Source: Acorus gramineus (lineage: Eukaryota; Streptophyta; Magnoliopsida; Acorales; Acoraceae). Taken from it: a DNA stretch of 64,000 nt. The notes beneath the pieces were generated by a model, which saw only the letters and a program-made list of their open reading frames with translations, ran no database searches and was not told where the DNA came from. A program made the position numbers and the translations under genes. The stretch lies in NCBI GenBank assembly GCA_030737835.1, contig CM060848.1, positions 7,958,063-8,022,062 of the forward strand. The letters run 5' to 3'. Below are positions 47,535-60,300 of the stretch, in pieces (positions within the stretch are counted from its first letter, which is position 1; each line of letters starts with the position of its first letter).

Positions 47535-47790
47535 GACTTTTTGTCTATGAATTTATGTTTTAATCGACTAATACTAGACTTTTTATACATTGATTAATGC
47601 CTCAATCGAATAACCCTAGACTTTTTGTCCACAAATTAATGTCTCAATTGAATTATGCTGGACTTTTTGTCCACGATTTAATGTCTCAATCGAATAAAGC
47701 TAAACATTTTTATCACGAATTAAATGTTTCAATGGAATAACGCTTGACTTTTTATCTACAAACTAACATCCTAATTGAATAACCTAGAAT
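47535..47790. repeat. 42-bp degenerate tandem repeat, about six copies
   Basis: Units start near 47535, 47577, 47619, 47661, 47703 and 47746 with GACTTTTTGTC, followed by an AATTNATGTCTCAATCGAATAA core. Spacing is 42-43 bp. Although 42 is a multiple of three, no frame stays open, so it reads as a minisatellite. Confidence 0.85.
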
Positions 47791-47849
47791 TTAAAAATCC
47801 ATGGACATGGACATTTTATCCATAAAAGTCCAGATTGACTGCCCCCACC

Positions 47850-48103
47850 TAAGATTTGGATTGAATCAAATTCGACTACTGCTATCGCTTAGGTGCATGG
47901 CCGAGGAAAAATTCCTTGGAGCGCTTTCCGTTCACTGAGGATGATTCACCAAAGTCTTGAGCGGCTAGAGAGTTGGAAAGCCACACATATACATAGGGAG
48001 GATAATTCTCTAGCAGACTTACTTCCAGCCTACCAGTCTACAAGGGGTGAAACTATTATTCACGCTGCCCAGATTTGGAGTGAACTAGGGGTATATGCGC
48101 TCC
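47850..48103 (+). pseudogene. LINE RNase H C-terminal remnant
   Basis: The plus-strand frame 47893-48103 reads VHGRGKIPWSAFRSL, then THIHREDNSLADLL and IIHAAQIWSELGVYAL. This matches the end of plant LINE RNase H (HIHREGN..AD). Readable homology extends a little upstream with a stop. The rest of the LINE is absent. The 3' side meets a small CACTA-like element at 48104. Confidence 0.8.
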
Positions 48104-48302
48104 CACTACAACAAAAATTGGAATAGTCCATGGTCCTAACGATCATGATTAGTGACAAAACGTGATAATAAATACTTAAAATCGCATATATAGAAGATTG
48201 CACAAAAAATGTGATAATGTTCTTCTAAATTAATCTTCGCTCACGGTTGCGTGAAAAAACATGAATAAAGCTACCCGATTATCAAGATTTTCTATAATAG
48301 TG
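48104..48302. mobile_element. Small CACTA-like MITE (199 bp)
   Basis: The left end CACTACAACAAAAATTGG is canonical for CACTA elements. The right end, read inverted, is CACTATTATAGAAAATC. Subterminal GTGATAAT words occur inside. No 3-bp target duplication is visible. Cannot code for anything. Confidence 0.6.
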
Positions 48303-49480
48303 AAACACAAATTGATCATTTGAGGATGATTTGTATTACCTATGATCACAGTAATGTTCAAAGGGTGATTAAAACAATGCTCACAATGATACTTAATCAC
48401 TTATTATCAAAGAAGAAGAATAACGATCACAATGTAAATAATTCCGTGATCAAAAGAATGTTTTTTAAAATTTTTGGACCGATTGACAATATGACATGTA
48501 ATCCAGCTAATCACTTGGTCTGCAGTTGATTCATTGACCCTGCATCATTTGGGAGTGCTCCTATTTTGTATCTAACCCATCACCACTTCCTCAATTTTTG
48601 GTGAACAATGACAGCAGCAGTTAAATAGGGTGGGCATGCCTCTTTTAATGCCACATATCCTTTGTTGTAGCTCTTTTTCCTTCTCTTTTGTAAAGAGCTA
48701 TGTATTTGTATAGTTCTCAAAGTTACAGCAATACAAAATCTTGATTATCAATCATAAAAAAAAAGTCATTTTTTAGTTAATTAGTCTCACCTTGCCATCT
48801 TTGCACCTCTTCGAAATTAGTTAGAATATTTTTAACATTTCATCAATAGTGTTCACCATTGCAGTAAAGCTTGTTTTGTTTCTAATCTTGGAATTATTGA
48901 CTATTGAGATTTTGTAGTTTTTGTACCCTCTTCGGAGAGCGCTAAGGGAAATTATATAAGAGAACTTTAGTATTTTACTTATTAAGGGTTTTCAGTTTAT
49001 TTTTCATTATTTAGATTTTCACTTTTTATATCTAGTATTTTGACTTTTTCATAATAGTGATAAACATTTTTCTAGAATCTAATAAAGGAAAAGATATTCA
49101 AATTGGCAAATGACAAAACCCCCCCTTTGATGTCCCCCATCTATACTGCCTATTGTAACGTGCAGGTCAGATTTGGTTTTGAACTTGAAATCCGACCCGA
49201 ACTATATTAGAAATATAAAACTTCATGAATATTCTTTTCATTTCACCTCTTCTCTTTTATGGGTCTTAAAATAATTTGATTGGTTGAATTCTTTAATGTT
49301 ATGCATATTGATATATGTTTTAATAGAAATATTCTATGAGATCATTAATGTTATGAAAAATTATGTTCTATCTATTTCGATATTTTTATTTTGTTCATAT
49401 AGAAAAAATTGATTGTAATTTTCTTCTATGATAAAAATAATTTAATTTTATTAGATACTCCTTTTATTATGCTAACTACA
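48303..49480. other. Intergenic DNA, partly LINE-3'-UTR-like
   Basis: The stretch TTGTAGCTCTTTTTCC..TAAAGAGCT near 48665-48700 resembles LINE 3' UTR sequence and may continue the RNase H remnant beyond the CACTA-like insert. No gene seen. Confidence 0.4.
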
Positions 49481-49484
49481 TAAC

Positions 49485-49665
49485 CCAACCCATCGTCCAC
49501 AGGGTAGGCGCAGGTTCGACTTTTGCTACAAGCAAGAGTGAAAAAAACAGTAATAACAGCTCAGTTGGGCTTGTGTCATGGGCTACTAGGCCCAAGTTTA
49601 GTCTTATATTAGGTACTTGTAGCCCTTTGGAGCCTTTCTATAAAATAAAATAAAATAAAAAATAC
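49485..49665 (+). mobile_element. Possible tRNA-derived SINE remnant
   Basis: The sequence GCAGGTTCGACTTTT contains a GGTTCGA B-box-like core. About 120 bp later comes a TAAAATAAAATAAAATAAAA tail. Position and tail suit a plant SINE, but no clear A box or target duplication was found. Confidence 0.3.
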
Positions 49666-50054
49666 TATAGAACTCGACCCTATTAGTATGGATTTCAAGA
49701 TGTAAAATTCGAGATATGATAGTGAGTGTATGGATTCAAACACCATGACCTCAGGCTGGATTTGGGTTACTCCACTCCAACACCACCCATTATCATCCTT
49801 AATTAAGATCAATCTAAACATAACATAGAGTGATATCACTGAGATCTTTGCTTCCCTTGTTCATAAAATTGAGTACACATGAGATTGGAAAATTTGAGAG
49901 AAAGAAATAACAAATAAGATTCAATTAATATACGTGGTGGAGTGAGTGAGGGAGAGAAAGTTCAATAGGCAAAACTTAAATATTAAATACTTACTGTACT
50001 TTTTTTTTGTTGTGGGGGTGGAGTCACATAACCTTTGTTTGGGGATCATTTTAT
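49666..50054. other. 3' flank of the trihelix gene
   Basis: No coding sequence recognised. The gene's 3' UTR should lie just left of 50055. Confidence 0.45.
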
Positions 50055-52031
50055 TTAACCCTGGGTTGATCTGTTGCTAGCTGAGGCCAAGGCAAGGATG
50101 GAGTTAGCAAGCTTGTTGATGGAATCAAGGAGACCATCCATGTACTGCTTGGTGAGGTCTGCCTTTGTCTCTTGAATCCTCAACCTCTTCTCTTCCAAAC
50201 CCAGCATCTTTTTCTGCCTCTCCTTCTCTCTCTCCTCATTTGCCAATAATGCCTCAGCCAATACACAAGCACCCTTAGAAATGGCAGTGGCTAGCTCACT
50301 TGTAGGGTTGTTGTTGGTGGTGGTTGTGGTGGTAGCAGCATTGCTGGTCCCCTCTTCTTTTCTCCTCTTCCTCTTCTTCTTTGATAGTTGTGGTGAGCCT
50401 GATGAGTACTGACTCCCATCAGAGCCTGAGCTGCCACACAACTCCAACATGAGGAGATGTGCACGAAACAATTCAATACCAACAATCCCTCTCATAAAGT
50501 GTATCATCAATTGCATGTAATCATCAATGTCTATAAAAAAAAAAGACAGGAAGAGAGAAAGTCCAGTCAACCATCTCCTTTTTCTATAAAGATGGGCCAC
50601 TGAGAAGGGATGAGGACAAAATAGATATAAAGCCATTAGCAGAAACAGTGTCATTGCTTGAAGGAGAGATACAATGGGGAGAGAGTAAATGGGGAAGGGC
50701 ACTGATACAGTAATTTTGGGTCCCCACTTACTAGGGGAGGTAATTTATTCGAGCATATATATGTACATTTTTTTAGACAGATATATCCTTTTGTAAAAAA
50801 AATTTAGTATGGGCTGCAAGAAAAACTACAAGAATGGCTCTTCCATGGGGAACCAAAATGGATCAGATTGAATGCCTAAGATAATTAATGCAATGTTTGA
50901 AACTCCCTGAGTGTGGGAGATAGAGCCAATATTTTTCCCTGATTACCAAAAAACTGTACATTCCAAATGAACTATTGCTGTAACAGCTACAAACGCATGC
51001 TATGATGTGTGTGTGCGTGTGTGTGGTTGGGGGGGTTGTTGAGAGAGAGAGAGCAACACATGCAAGACAACCATACACTCCTTTGTCCTAATAATCAGAA
51101 GTTAGAAATAGGTTCACACATGAATCAACCCAAAGTAGCTTCACAAATTGTATGCTTCACATGAATCAACCCAAAGTAGCTTCACATGAATCAACCCAAA
51201 GTACCCCACTTACAAGACAGTCTAATGATGGCATGTCTGTATGCTTGTGTGAAAATATAGAGGGGTGGGGGAAGATTCATCCATAAAGAGAGCATATCAG
51301 ACAACCATTTTAATAGTGATGCAAGCTATCCATTAATAAAAACAAACAAAACAGCATGCAAAGACAGTCAAAGATTGTGGCTGAAAAGAATAAACTAGTA
51401 CTCCCAAAATGTCTCTTTTTGTTGTAACATAGAAAGAGAAATAGGGATACCTAATGTGGTTTGGCAAAGGAGCCAAACCATGTGTTGGTGGTGGTGGAGG
51501 TGGTGGTGGTGGAGGAGGAGGTGGTGGAGGTGCCACTGTCACATATTGCACTGTCAAAGGAACATCAGCAGCAGCAGACACTGATCTCTTCCCCCCCAAA
51601 ACCTCAGTCATGGCCTCATGAATCTCACCCAACATGTTGGAAGGCAGCCCCCTCTTCTTCCTCTCATTCCTCTCAAGCTTCCAATATGAAGAAAGATCAG
51701 AGCCCACAAAACCAGACTCATAGTCCCTCACCTTCTTGTAGTCCCTCATGAGGTTGTCCCACTTGTCATTGCATTGGTTCTGGCTCCTCAAACACCCAAG
51801 CCTCCAACAGTAGTCCTCAACCCACTTCCACCTCAGCTCAGATGGCCTGATGTGACTGCTGTTGCTACTCCCTTCACCACCACCACCTACCCTCTTCAGC
51901 CTTCTCTCATTGTCCATCTTTTTGGCTTCTATGAGGAGCATTGTCTCATGGAGTGTCCAGTTGCCTCTCCTGTACTCCCTCTTCTTATCTTCCTCCTCCA
52001 CCACTACCATTGCATGGCCTTGATCAACCAT
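50055..52031 (-). CDS. ASR3-like: Trihelix transcription factor, ASR3-like, two exons (52031-51451, 50430-50055)
   Basis: This gene encodes a predicted 318-residue nuclear DNA-binding protein. Exon 1 holds the trihelix (Myb/SANT-like) domain at about residues 22-102. The three helix tryptophans are at W25 (RRGNWTLHETMLLI), W70 (LRWKWVEDYCW) and W91 (CNDKWDNLMRDYKKV). A SSYWKLERNERKKRGLPSNM segment and a run of 15 prolines (168-182) follow. The donor is ATTAG|GTATCC at 51451/51450 and the acceptor is GTGGCAG|CTCAGG at 50431/50430. The 1020-bp intron splits a serine codon, and the joined frame matches the family. Exon 2 encodes a basic KKKRKRRK nuclear localisation signal and an acidic/basic coiled coil ending LLDSINKLANSILALAS. 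Arabidopsis ASR3 is a repressor of immune gene expression; the same role here is inference. Both exons are open, so the gene looks functional. Confidence 0.88.
51001..51055. repeat. GT and GA microsatellites in the trihelix intron
   Basis: A GTGTGTGTGCGTGTGTGTGG run and a GAGAGAGAGAGAG run lie within the intron. Just beyond, at 51115-51205, CACATGAATCAACCCAAAGTA occurs three times, with two copies nearly adjacent. Confidence 0.8.
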
Positions 52032-52216
52032 TGTAACTCAAAATCATGATTCAAACAATTAGCACCCTCTCTGTGTAGGTTAAAGATTTTGGTAGCTTGA
52101 TTTGAAGTGGGGTTTTTTATTTTATTGGGGGGGGGTTGTTGTAGTGTTTTAAGTGGGGTATGCATGCATTGAAAACAACCCGAGCATGAGATGTGAACAA
52201 GAAAATACCTGTACCT

Positions 52217-52286
52217 CTCTCTCTCTCTCTCTCTCTCCTCTTTTTGGGTGGGGGCTCCTTTGATCTCACATGGTCACCTTTATAGC
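52217..52286 (-). promoter_or_regulatory. Putative core promoter of the trihelix gene: TATA box and GA-rich 5' UTR
   Basis: On the minus strand CTATAAAGG (52285-52277) lies about 250 bp before the ATG. About 40 bp further on is a (GA)n tract (52238-52217), a common plant 5' UTR/GAGA element that binds BBR/BPC proteins. Position is right for a core promoter; function is inference. Confidence 0.6.
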
Positions 52287-52607
52287 CCCCTCTCGAAAAG
52301 TAAACTTGTTGTTATCGTTGTTTTTATTTGCTGCCTCACATGCAATTTCATATCTTAAACGAGATATGCATTTGTTTCAAGCGTAGATACACCGTTCAGT
52401 CCTTTCTACAGCACCGTCTATAGTCCCATATTTCATGATATAATAGTGTATATTGATTGTACTATCACACAGCATGAGCTCTATTATAATATATATATGA
52501 GGTTACAATTTTGTTATTTTTTTCAATTGCAAGGAAAAAATATGTTAGGGTAGCTCACTGTATACTTTAAATCATATGATAGTAAGTGTTTTTTTTTTAT
52601 ATGAGAG

Positions 52608-52740
52608 GTATTAAATATATTCATATGTATTAGGGGTATTTTAGTATTTCTTGTCATTAAGGGTAAATTAGTCCTTTTATTCATTCCTTTTGTATTATAT
52701 ATATTAGGTTTAAACCCTAATGAAATCTAAAGATCCAAAA
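52608..52740 (+). mobile_element. Possible solo Copia-like LTR
   Basis: The segment TATTAAATATATTCATATG .. TTTTGTATTATATATATTAGG .. AAACCCTAATGAA follows the same plan as the 131-bp Copia LTR at 14524-14654. It is well diverged and its ends are not certain. Confidence 0.35.
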
Positions 52741-53036
52741 ATCATTTAAACTATATCAAAATTCATGAAAACCCAAGAAAAACTCAAGAAACCATCCAAT
52801 CCTTAAATACATGCGAGACTTAATACCATCATCTAAAACATTGCAAAACATCACAAAAACAAAGATATTCCAAAATCATGAAGAAAAGTCAATCTTTTTA
52901 TTGAAAAACCTCAAAATCTGAAAATACGTACGAAGGGCTTCCAAGAGGATCATTATCAATCAAAAACACCTTGTAAATTAAGAAGAATACCTACCAAATA
53001 TGAATACTTATAATTGTTCTTCACTAACACACCAAT

Positions 53037-53071
<35 letters not shown>

Positions 53072-53460
53072 CATTTTTTTTGGGGTTTGAGGGAGGGAGA
53101 GAGGTGGAGGAAACTTATATAAAAAACTCACACGTTTAAGGGAAACTTATATAACCAATAAAAAAAAAAGTGATGAAGTGACATTATCATTACATTTCAC
53201 TCCATGTATTTTTACATAAAATTTGTAGCGTGATGAAGGAATAAAGTTGAAAGGAAGGGTGACGAAAACAACTCGTGGTTAGTAAAATTGAAAGATGGAA
53301 AATGATATGTCCAGTTGTGCAGTCATGTCCGCAACCCTCATTTTTTTTATTTTTTAAAACTATAAACTCACTCATCGAAATACATACTGTTATTGAAAGT
53401 AAAGTATACACTGAGATACATTAACTTATTTATAAAAAAAATTATTTTTAAATTTTTATA
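52741..53460. other. Intergenic DNA with a GA microsatellite
   Basis: A (GA)n run occupies about 53041-53069. I see no gene. Confidence 0.5.
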
Positions 53461-54597
53461 CACTGTTGAAGAGGTATTTTTTCCCTTTAATTAAAACAAT
53501 CGGTCGAAGCCGCTTTCTCGAATTCGTACTTGGTTGAATGTGGATCCTGCACTCAAAAGAAATTAGGGGGGACACTGGTGTGACACCAATCAAAGGGACT
53601 CCGAAGAGATGTATCAGTAAGGGAATTCAAAGGATAATATCACTCTAAAGTTGGCTTGTAGGCAAATGAAAGTTAGATACCTTGATTTGTTCATTCCCTA
53701 CCCTTTTATAGGGTTCTCCGACTTAAATAGCCGTTGTCACTGGTTTCATAACCATTGTAACAACTCTTGCTTAATGACTGCTTAGTGGGCGAGTTTTGTG
53801 ATAACTACCCTGCTTTATTGTAGCTAAACGTGCCCTTAATTACCCATGTTTTACGAGTAATGGGCCTTAATCACCCACCTGACAGTTATAAGCGTTATGG
53901 GTGTCTCACCGTTTCTCCGATCCTCCTCGTGGTTTTGGCCATATTAGTACACGGGATCTTACTCGGCACATACCTAGCCATTTATCTGCAAGGTGGAAGA
54001 CTGTCTAACCAGACTTTCAGTCCGGTCGTGTCTCACCTATACAAAATGACATTCGCCCACGAGGTGTAAAACCGTCCGACTAGACCTTCAATTTGGTCGA
54101 GTCTCACCTACTTGGAAGTGCCTATTCGGTATTCCGAATTTAAGTTCGGGTTCTCAGATATCGAATATGGTGGCCCACACTCATCTAAGCCCTGACACAT
54201 GTCATCTTTCAATTCGGTGCTAATTTTTCCCACAAATCCCCCCCCCTCCTGTTCTTTCAAGATTTTGTGAAAGTAGATGTGGAAAAAATCATTTTGTCCC
54301 CAATCCTTTAGAGTTTCAGAGATATCGTCGTCTGTCACCTTGGGATCTTCTGATCTACAGAGGATTCGATGGTTGATTTGTTGTGCCAATATTAATGATG
54401 TGTGGCTTTATTTTCCTTTTCAAAGAACTCCATCGACGGCGTCTCTTCGATTCTCGTGATTGATGTATTCTCGAGGCAATTATTGCCCCTAGATTTTCAC
54501 AGTTAATTATTGCAGATGCCTTTTCAAAGTGTCGCCAGGAGAGGATTTAAGGAATGGGTGGGATAAACTTATTTGTCCATCATCATCTTCTTTCTTG
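53461..54597. other. Probable retroelement-derived upstream region
   Basis: It includes CCCTACCCTTTTATAGGG near 53697, TATA-like on either strand. Repeated GTCTCACCTA-type segments near 54025-54110 are each preceded by CTTCAGTNCGGTCG or CTTCAATTTGGTCG. It leads into gag-like fossil sequence. Possibly an LTR or leader, not proven. Confidence 0.4.
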
Positions 54598-55970
54598 AAT
54601 TCTTGAACCAATGGTTGTGGCTTCTTCTTCCCTCTCTGCCCTTAACAAAGAGTTGGGAGTCCCCTCTACCTTTTCATTGGAGGAGCTCTTCGGGGATGAA
54701 ACCCCTTCCTCTATTCCTGACTCCGTGCTCCTTTGTCCCAATTATTTCAGGGATAGAGGTCTTTCCCTTCCTCTACTACATCTGGTGGTAGAGTTTCTTG
54801 ATTTCTTTCACCTTCATCCGTTCCTAGTGGTCCCCAATGTGTACCACATCCTAATGTGCGTGGTCACGCTGGGTGAAAAGATAGGGGTGAGACTTGGTCT
54901 ACCTGAAATTCCTTAGATTTATCAGGTCAAAGCCCCGTCCACCAGCCGATCCCCGTCCTTCTACATCTCCCGCTGGTCTAGGGCACAAGAGTTGGTCCTC
55001 GGCATGTTATGGGGTGACATCTTTGACTGGCGGGACCGAACGGTTCGTGTCCAGGGCCCCTGGATGCCAAATAGTTAGGACATGTCGCACCACCTATGTT
55101 GTCCCCGAAGGCCAAAAGTCGATGTTCCCGGGCCAAAGAAGGAGGAGGTGAGATTGGATGATATCCACCGGGTGATGGAGTATCCAAACCGATTATGGTG
55201 AGAGCTTCTCGGATTGGACGCGCCAAGATGTGCTCTACCGGCTACAACATTTCTTGCCGGTGTGATTGAGTCGACCGGAGGCTCTGGTTCGGTTCCCACC
55301 ACCTCTACCCGCTATGGTAGTCTGCGGCGGTGCTCAAGGCTCCTCCTATCAGGTTCAATGATGTGTTTCTAATATAATACAATTCCTTTATTGGGTTGGG
55401 TGAAAACAAAAAGTGTGTGTTTAGTAAGTGTGGGTTTGGGAGGGGGTTTTGGGAGGAGAAAGTCATTTTAGATCATGTTTCACTGCCCGATAGGTGGTTC
55501 TGTCCTCTTCATCACCATCCTCTTCTCGCGCTGCCACAGATATGGTTCCCCCCCCCCTCGCCTCCGACTGACTTGGATGTTGAATCTGCACCTGTAGAAC
55601 CTCTGGTGATTCCAGGTGTTGGCACGGATGCATCCTCATCTTTGGGAAGCAACCTTATGGGTATCAAGCTGGCTTTGGCAGGTTCATCAGTGGATTTGTT
55701 GATGACCACATATGCAACTCTCCTCTCCTTGAACTAGCAGATGCGCACTATTCGTGAAGAATGTGTGGGCACCGAGGAAGAGCATCTCCTAGAGTTCATC
55801 AGCGGATACCGCATGGGCTACTCTGATCATTCTCGTGGTTTTCAAGAGATGAGCAACCAGAAGCTTCCCAACCTCCACTCGGTAGCAAAGGAAAAGAGAT
55901 GTCGAGATGCCGTGGGGAAAGCGAGGGAGAGGGCTAATGATCCCGAATAGCATTTTTTTTTTTTTTTTGC
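54598..55970 (+). mobile_element. Gypsy-type gag-like fossil (Transposase_28 class)
   Basis: The start resembles the conserved N-terminal domain of plant 'putative gypsy type transposon' proteins: FSLEELFGDETPSSIPDS, then LSLPLLHLVVEFLDFFHLHPFLVVPNVYHIL. Sequence to about 55330 shows further family words, and 55741-55950 encodes a charged tail. A T-rich stretch and TGCATCTTGTAACCC..AATAAAGGTACT follow near 55960-56005 as a 3' end. Broken fossil with several breaks. Confidence 0.6.
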
Positions 55971-56735
55971 ATCTTGTAACCCTTAGCTTTTTTGCAAAAT
56001 AAAGGTACTCTTCATCCATTTCTGCTGTCTTTGTCACTTTCCAACTTAGCTGAGTATGAAATAATTGAAGACTTAGCTGAAAACGATAAACGATTCTTTT
56101 CTTCTTCGCATCTCAATTCTTCAAACCTAGAACACCTCGCCTTCGTTCCTCGTAACAATTTATCCAGGTGAGTAGAAAAAATTTCACTTAACGAGTAGAA
56201 ACTTCTTGGTAGCAAACAGAAAGATTATAGTGGTGAGCTGAATAATCTTGGTTTGGCTGTAAAGGGCTCCCTACGATCAGAGTAACGAAACAACCAAACT
56301 TAATTGGCCATGTATAGGGCTGGTGCCACGAGGAGAAGTTTGACCAATTAGTCGATGAGTGTGTCACGTCATCGACACGCCTGTCGAAATCAACGCCTCA
56401 CGTTTTGTGTCAATTGTACCTCAATCTCTATAGAAGATGATTGCTGCATATCTTCTGCGGTTTGATTTCGCGCATTCCTTCATGATTAGGGGTGATTTCC
56501 AAGGAAAACCTACTAAATGTAATACAGAGAAGATAAAGGGGGAGAGAAAACAAAAGTTGGTCTTTTGTTATCTCCTCTCCATCCCCAATCTACACTCCCA
56601 AACATACATTCCACTTTCCCCTTTCTCTGTCGCCACCATGTCTGCCTCAACATTATCAAGAAACTAAGGACCACCCTGTCCATTCCAGATTCCATTATCA
56701 TTATCCTGATTAATTAAAAGAACATCGATACGATA
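55971..56735. other. Spacer between two gag-like fossils
   Basis: No gene recognised; may be further decayed retroelement. Confidence 0.4.
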
Positions 56736-57375
56736 AAGGATCGTGGACTAAACAAGCTGTACATATATCTTTCCTAGATGTCAGGAGCGCACTCTCGTTT
56801 CCTCTCCCCTTATTGGTAAGAAGTTTTATGTGTCAGTTTAAGCTTCATCTGACCCAATGCTCTCCCAACCTTCTGAGGATTTTGATGTGCCTCATCTCCA
56901 TCAATCACTCACTGCATCTTGACCTCAGGGTCAATGATATCTACCATGTGTACAACTTGAGAAAGACAGGGGGCGCTTTTTATTTGCGAGCCAGAGAGGG
57001 CGTGGCCACCTTTGTGGAGTGTCTTCCCTCTTCGAACAATGGATGGAACCAAGAGAACCTAGTTTTGCGCATGGAGGCTTGACAATTTTTGACACACGGT
57101 CCTCACGAAGGACCCTTCATGCCCTGCCTCGCACCCCCTCTGTCTTGGTAAACATCATAGCATCATCCCACTGTTTCCTGTTCTCCCTAGTGCCATTTAG
57201 TTATCTCCATCCTTTTCCTTCTACATAAAGAACGAGCGCATACCCCCTGACCTGTCTGTGGTGAAACTCGACCAAATTGCTCAAGCTTGAGAATCTCAAA
57301 TCAGATTTCTGAAGCATACTTCACCTTCCTGTGCTGGAACCTAGCAACCTTCCGGAGCTGCTGGAGCTATCACGT
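56736..57375 (+). mobile_element. Second gypsy-type gag-like fossil fragment
   Basis: FKLHLTQCSPNLLRILMCL, then INHSLHLDLRVNDIYHVYNL and VECLPSSNNGWNQENLVLRM match the middle of the same Transposase_28-class protein family, in the SNKGWKxxFF-type region. Broken fossil. Confidence 0.55.
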
Positions 57376-60300
57376 TGTAGATACCCCAATTTTGACCGTC
57401 CAAAAGAAATGAAAATACTTCAAGTAATATTTAAAAATGACCACATTTAGACATCTAATAGAAAACATTTTTCAAAAAGGGAACAAGAGAAACCCTGGCC
57501 ATAACACTTAGAAAAATCAAAGAACCAGAGATGGGGCGGCTAGTGGAAGGTAGCCGCCGCTTACTTGGTGGCTAGTTTCAACTAGCCGCCCCTCTAACCG
57601 ACCCCAAACTGATTCCCTTAGATGGGATATAAAGCAGCATTTAATGCTGATGATTGCTGCGGTTTGTTTCCTTTAGCCGCCCCATCTTGGCCGGTTTAAC
57701 CCTAGTGACCGCCTCAAGCCACCGCTTGTCAGAGATGGGACATTGGGCAGGTCATCATTGGGGCGACAACTTGAGTGTAGCTGCCCTCCTCCTAGACAAT
57801 GTTAGAAGAACAAAGATCTAATGGGAGTCAAATCAAACACCCTATTATCCATTTTGATCTATTGTCCATTAGACATTCCCCTGCCTCTCTTTTACTATAA
57901 ATAGGGGGTGTCCAAGACATTTCTAACACATCATCTATCCCCAATATCAATCCATCAACCACAATTAGCTCAATCAAACCCCCTTACACTCACTACTTGA
58001 AACCTTTGAGAGAGAGATAGAGTCCTATTTTGAGAGAAGGAAACCCATTTCCTACACAAATCCACTCTCCAAACCACCTCTCCAAAACCCAGGTTAACCC
58101 TAGCTTAACCTTTGCCAAACCCTAACCCATTTCCTACCCAGATTCTGCCCAAATTGAACCAGAAGCCAAGCGGCTAATCACAACTAGCCGTCCCCCTTTA
58201 GGCGGCTAACTTGCACTAGCCGGCCCACACCCCACTCACACCCTGCCCTTTTAAACCCCCTTGTCAAGTTCCCGAAAGCAGAAAAGGATTCCATGTTTTT
58301 CACCTCTGTGTGCGGTAGGCCCGTATCTCAGAGTGGAGAATCCACAATCCCCTCACGAAGGCGATCAATTACAACACACAACGGCGATCACAACCAGCCC
58401 TAATAACCCGTATTTTTATACACTATTTGCTAGCATGATCACCTATCTGATATATAATGAAATATAGTGTACGGCATGCCTTAGGTAGTCCATTTGTAAT
58501 ACTACCTCTATGCTAGTAATTATTTAGTGTGGTTAATCATTAGTCGATCCCTATTATTCTATGCTTAACTCTTGCTAGGGCATCTGTATCAGCTTACTAG
58601 TAAGCATATGTTGAGATGTCATATGACATGTATATGTGAGTAAGAGTTGATAATCGATTAATGTTATGCATTTGGTGCATACTTTATCAGGCCTTGTTGT
58701 GGATTTGAGTGAGTGGTTTGAACACCTCACTTATTCAGTAAACATGCATATTTTGGGTGATTCCTATGTAATCGGAATGCATGCTAGTTATGAGCATATA
58801 AATGCATGTTGTATTTTAACCTTTTGACAGGGAAATTAATCAATTGTTTTACTAGTAATCCAATATTCACATGGCATGACCTTATGTTAATAAGTTACAT
58901 AGTGTTTTTCTTATACTGTTGTGTATGTTTCTAAGTAACATGTTCCTTGTGGTAATGTAGTTAAGACTCATTCGATAATGAAATTCTTATTTGTTAATGG
59001 TTTGCCTTTATTTTGAACTTTAGATGGGTCTTATTTGCCTCTATTTGATATTGGATGAGTCATTATGTTAAATTATAGTGATGAAGTTGTTTGTATTAGG
59101 AAATGTGATTTTCTTTCATTTCCTTAGAATATCCTATGAGGAGTGGTGAGTTTATTATCTCATAAGTTACTTAGCATTGTCATTCGTTGATTACCCGCTT
59201 GTTTAGGGAATCAAATTCCATGTGCTTGTACTTATTGATAGCTAATGAAATGGGTTCCACTATTATCTTGTGCATATGGTGGAATCATGTGATCGATTTA
59301 GGAAATATGCAGTTAATTCTTGAATGCTAGGTACTTTGTATTCTCTTTTGAGATGGAATATCTTCTGCGTTATATTGTGCGCATCTTAGACTCATCAAGC
59401 CTATCTATAATAGGTGAGTGTATGACCTTCTGTCGGTCATGCTTTAATATTTTTGTGCCTAAGAAAAGTAGTTAACTGCATCCATGCGATGCTTTCATAT
59501 GGGAATTCGGGATAATTCCTTTATTGTATTGGTGTTCGTTAGCAGATAGCTATGATATATGCTTGGCCTATCCTTAATAGGCGCGCGTGGAAGACTCGCA
59601 TTTAGGGTCATGCATTGTCATTGTTGAGTGCGAGAACTTAACTATATTTCCCCGCGTCCGAGTGATGCAACTGTATGGGAATGAAAGGGAATTCATTAGT
59701 ATCGGTATTTGCTAATCGATAATAATTGATCTGTAAGGATCGTATTGCGAGCTCGGAATGCTTATTCTCTATCTCGTATCCGCGTTGAAGCTACCCGGCG
59801 TTAGAGCTATCCTGGATTGTGCCGCTACATCGTAGGACGCCCAATGTGTATATCGATACCGTTTTGACGTCGGACCTACCATGCATGGCTGCTAGGAAGA
59901 GGGCTACCCGGGAGAGGGCTACCGGAAGGTTAAGGGAGTTAGCGAGTTGATTTCTTTTTTTTTTAATAGTCTCATGTCACCTCTAACGGTGAAGGTGAGG
60001 ATGAGGTTGGAGTGCTTCCTCTCCGTATCATCGTGCGTCGAAGCTTCCCTAGGTGGTGCCGCCGCATCGGAAGGCTGCCAGGGAGAGGGCTACAAGATGA
60101 TATCACGAGCACGGAGTACTGTTTCCCTACATCATCGTGCGTCGAAGCTACCAGGTATCGAATCTGTCCTGTGTTATGCCACCGTATCATTGGGAATGCC
60201 TAGAGTATGATGTGACTATCATACGAGGCTCGAGTACCAACCACCGGTGAGGCCGTATCGTTGGGAATTCTCAGAGTATGATGGCACTACCGTACGAGGC

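Noticed and set aside
49485-49665. A tRNA gene based on the GGTTCGA box
   Set aside because: No A box or cloverleaf can be drawn; at most a SINE remnant.
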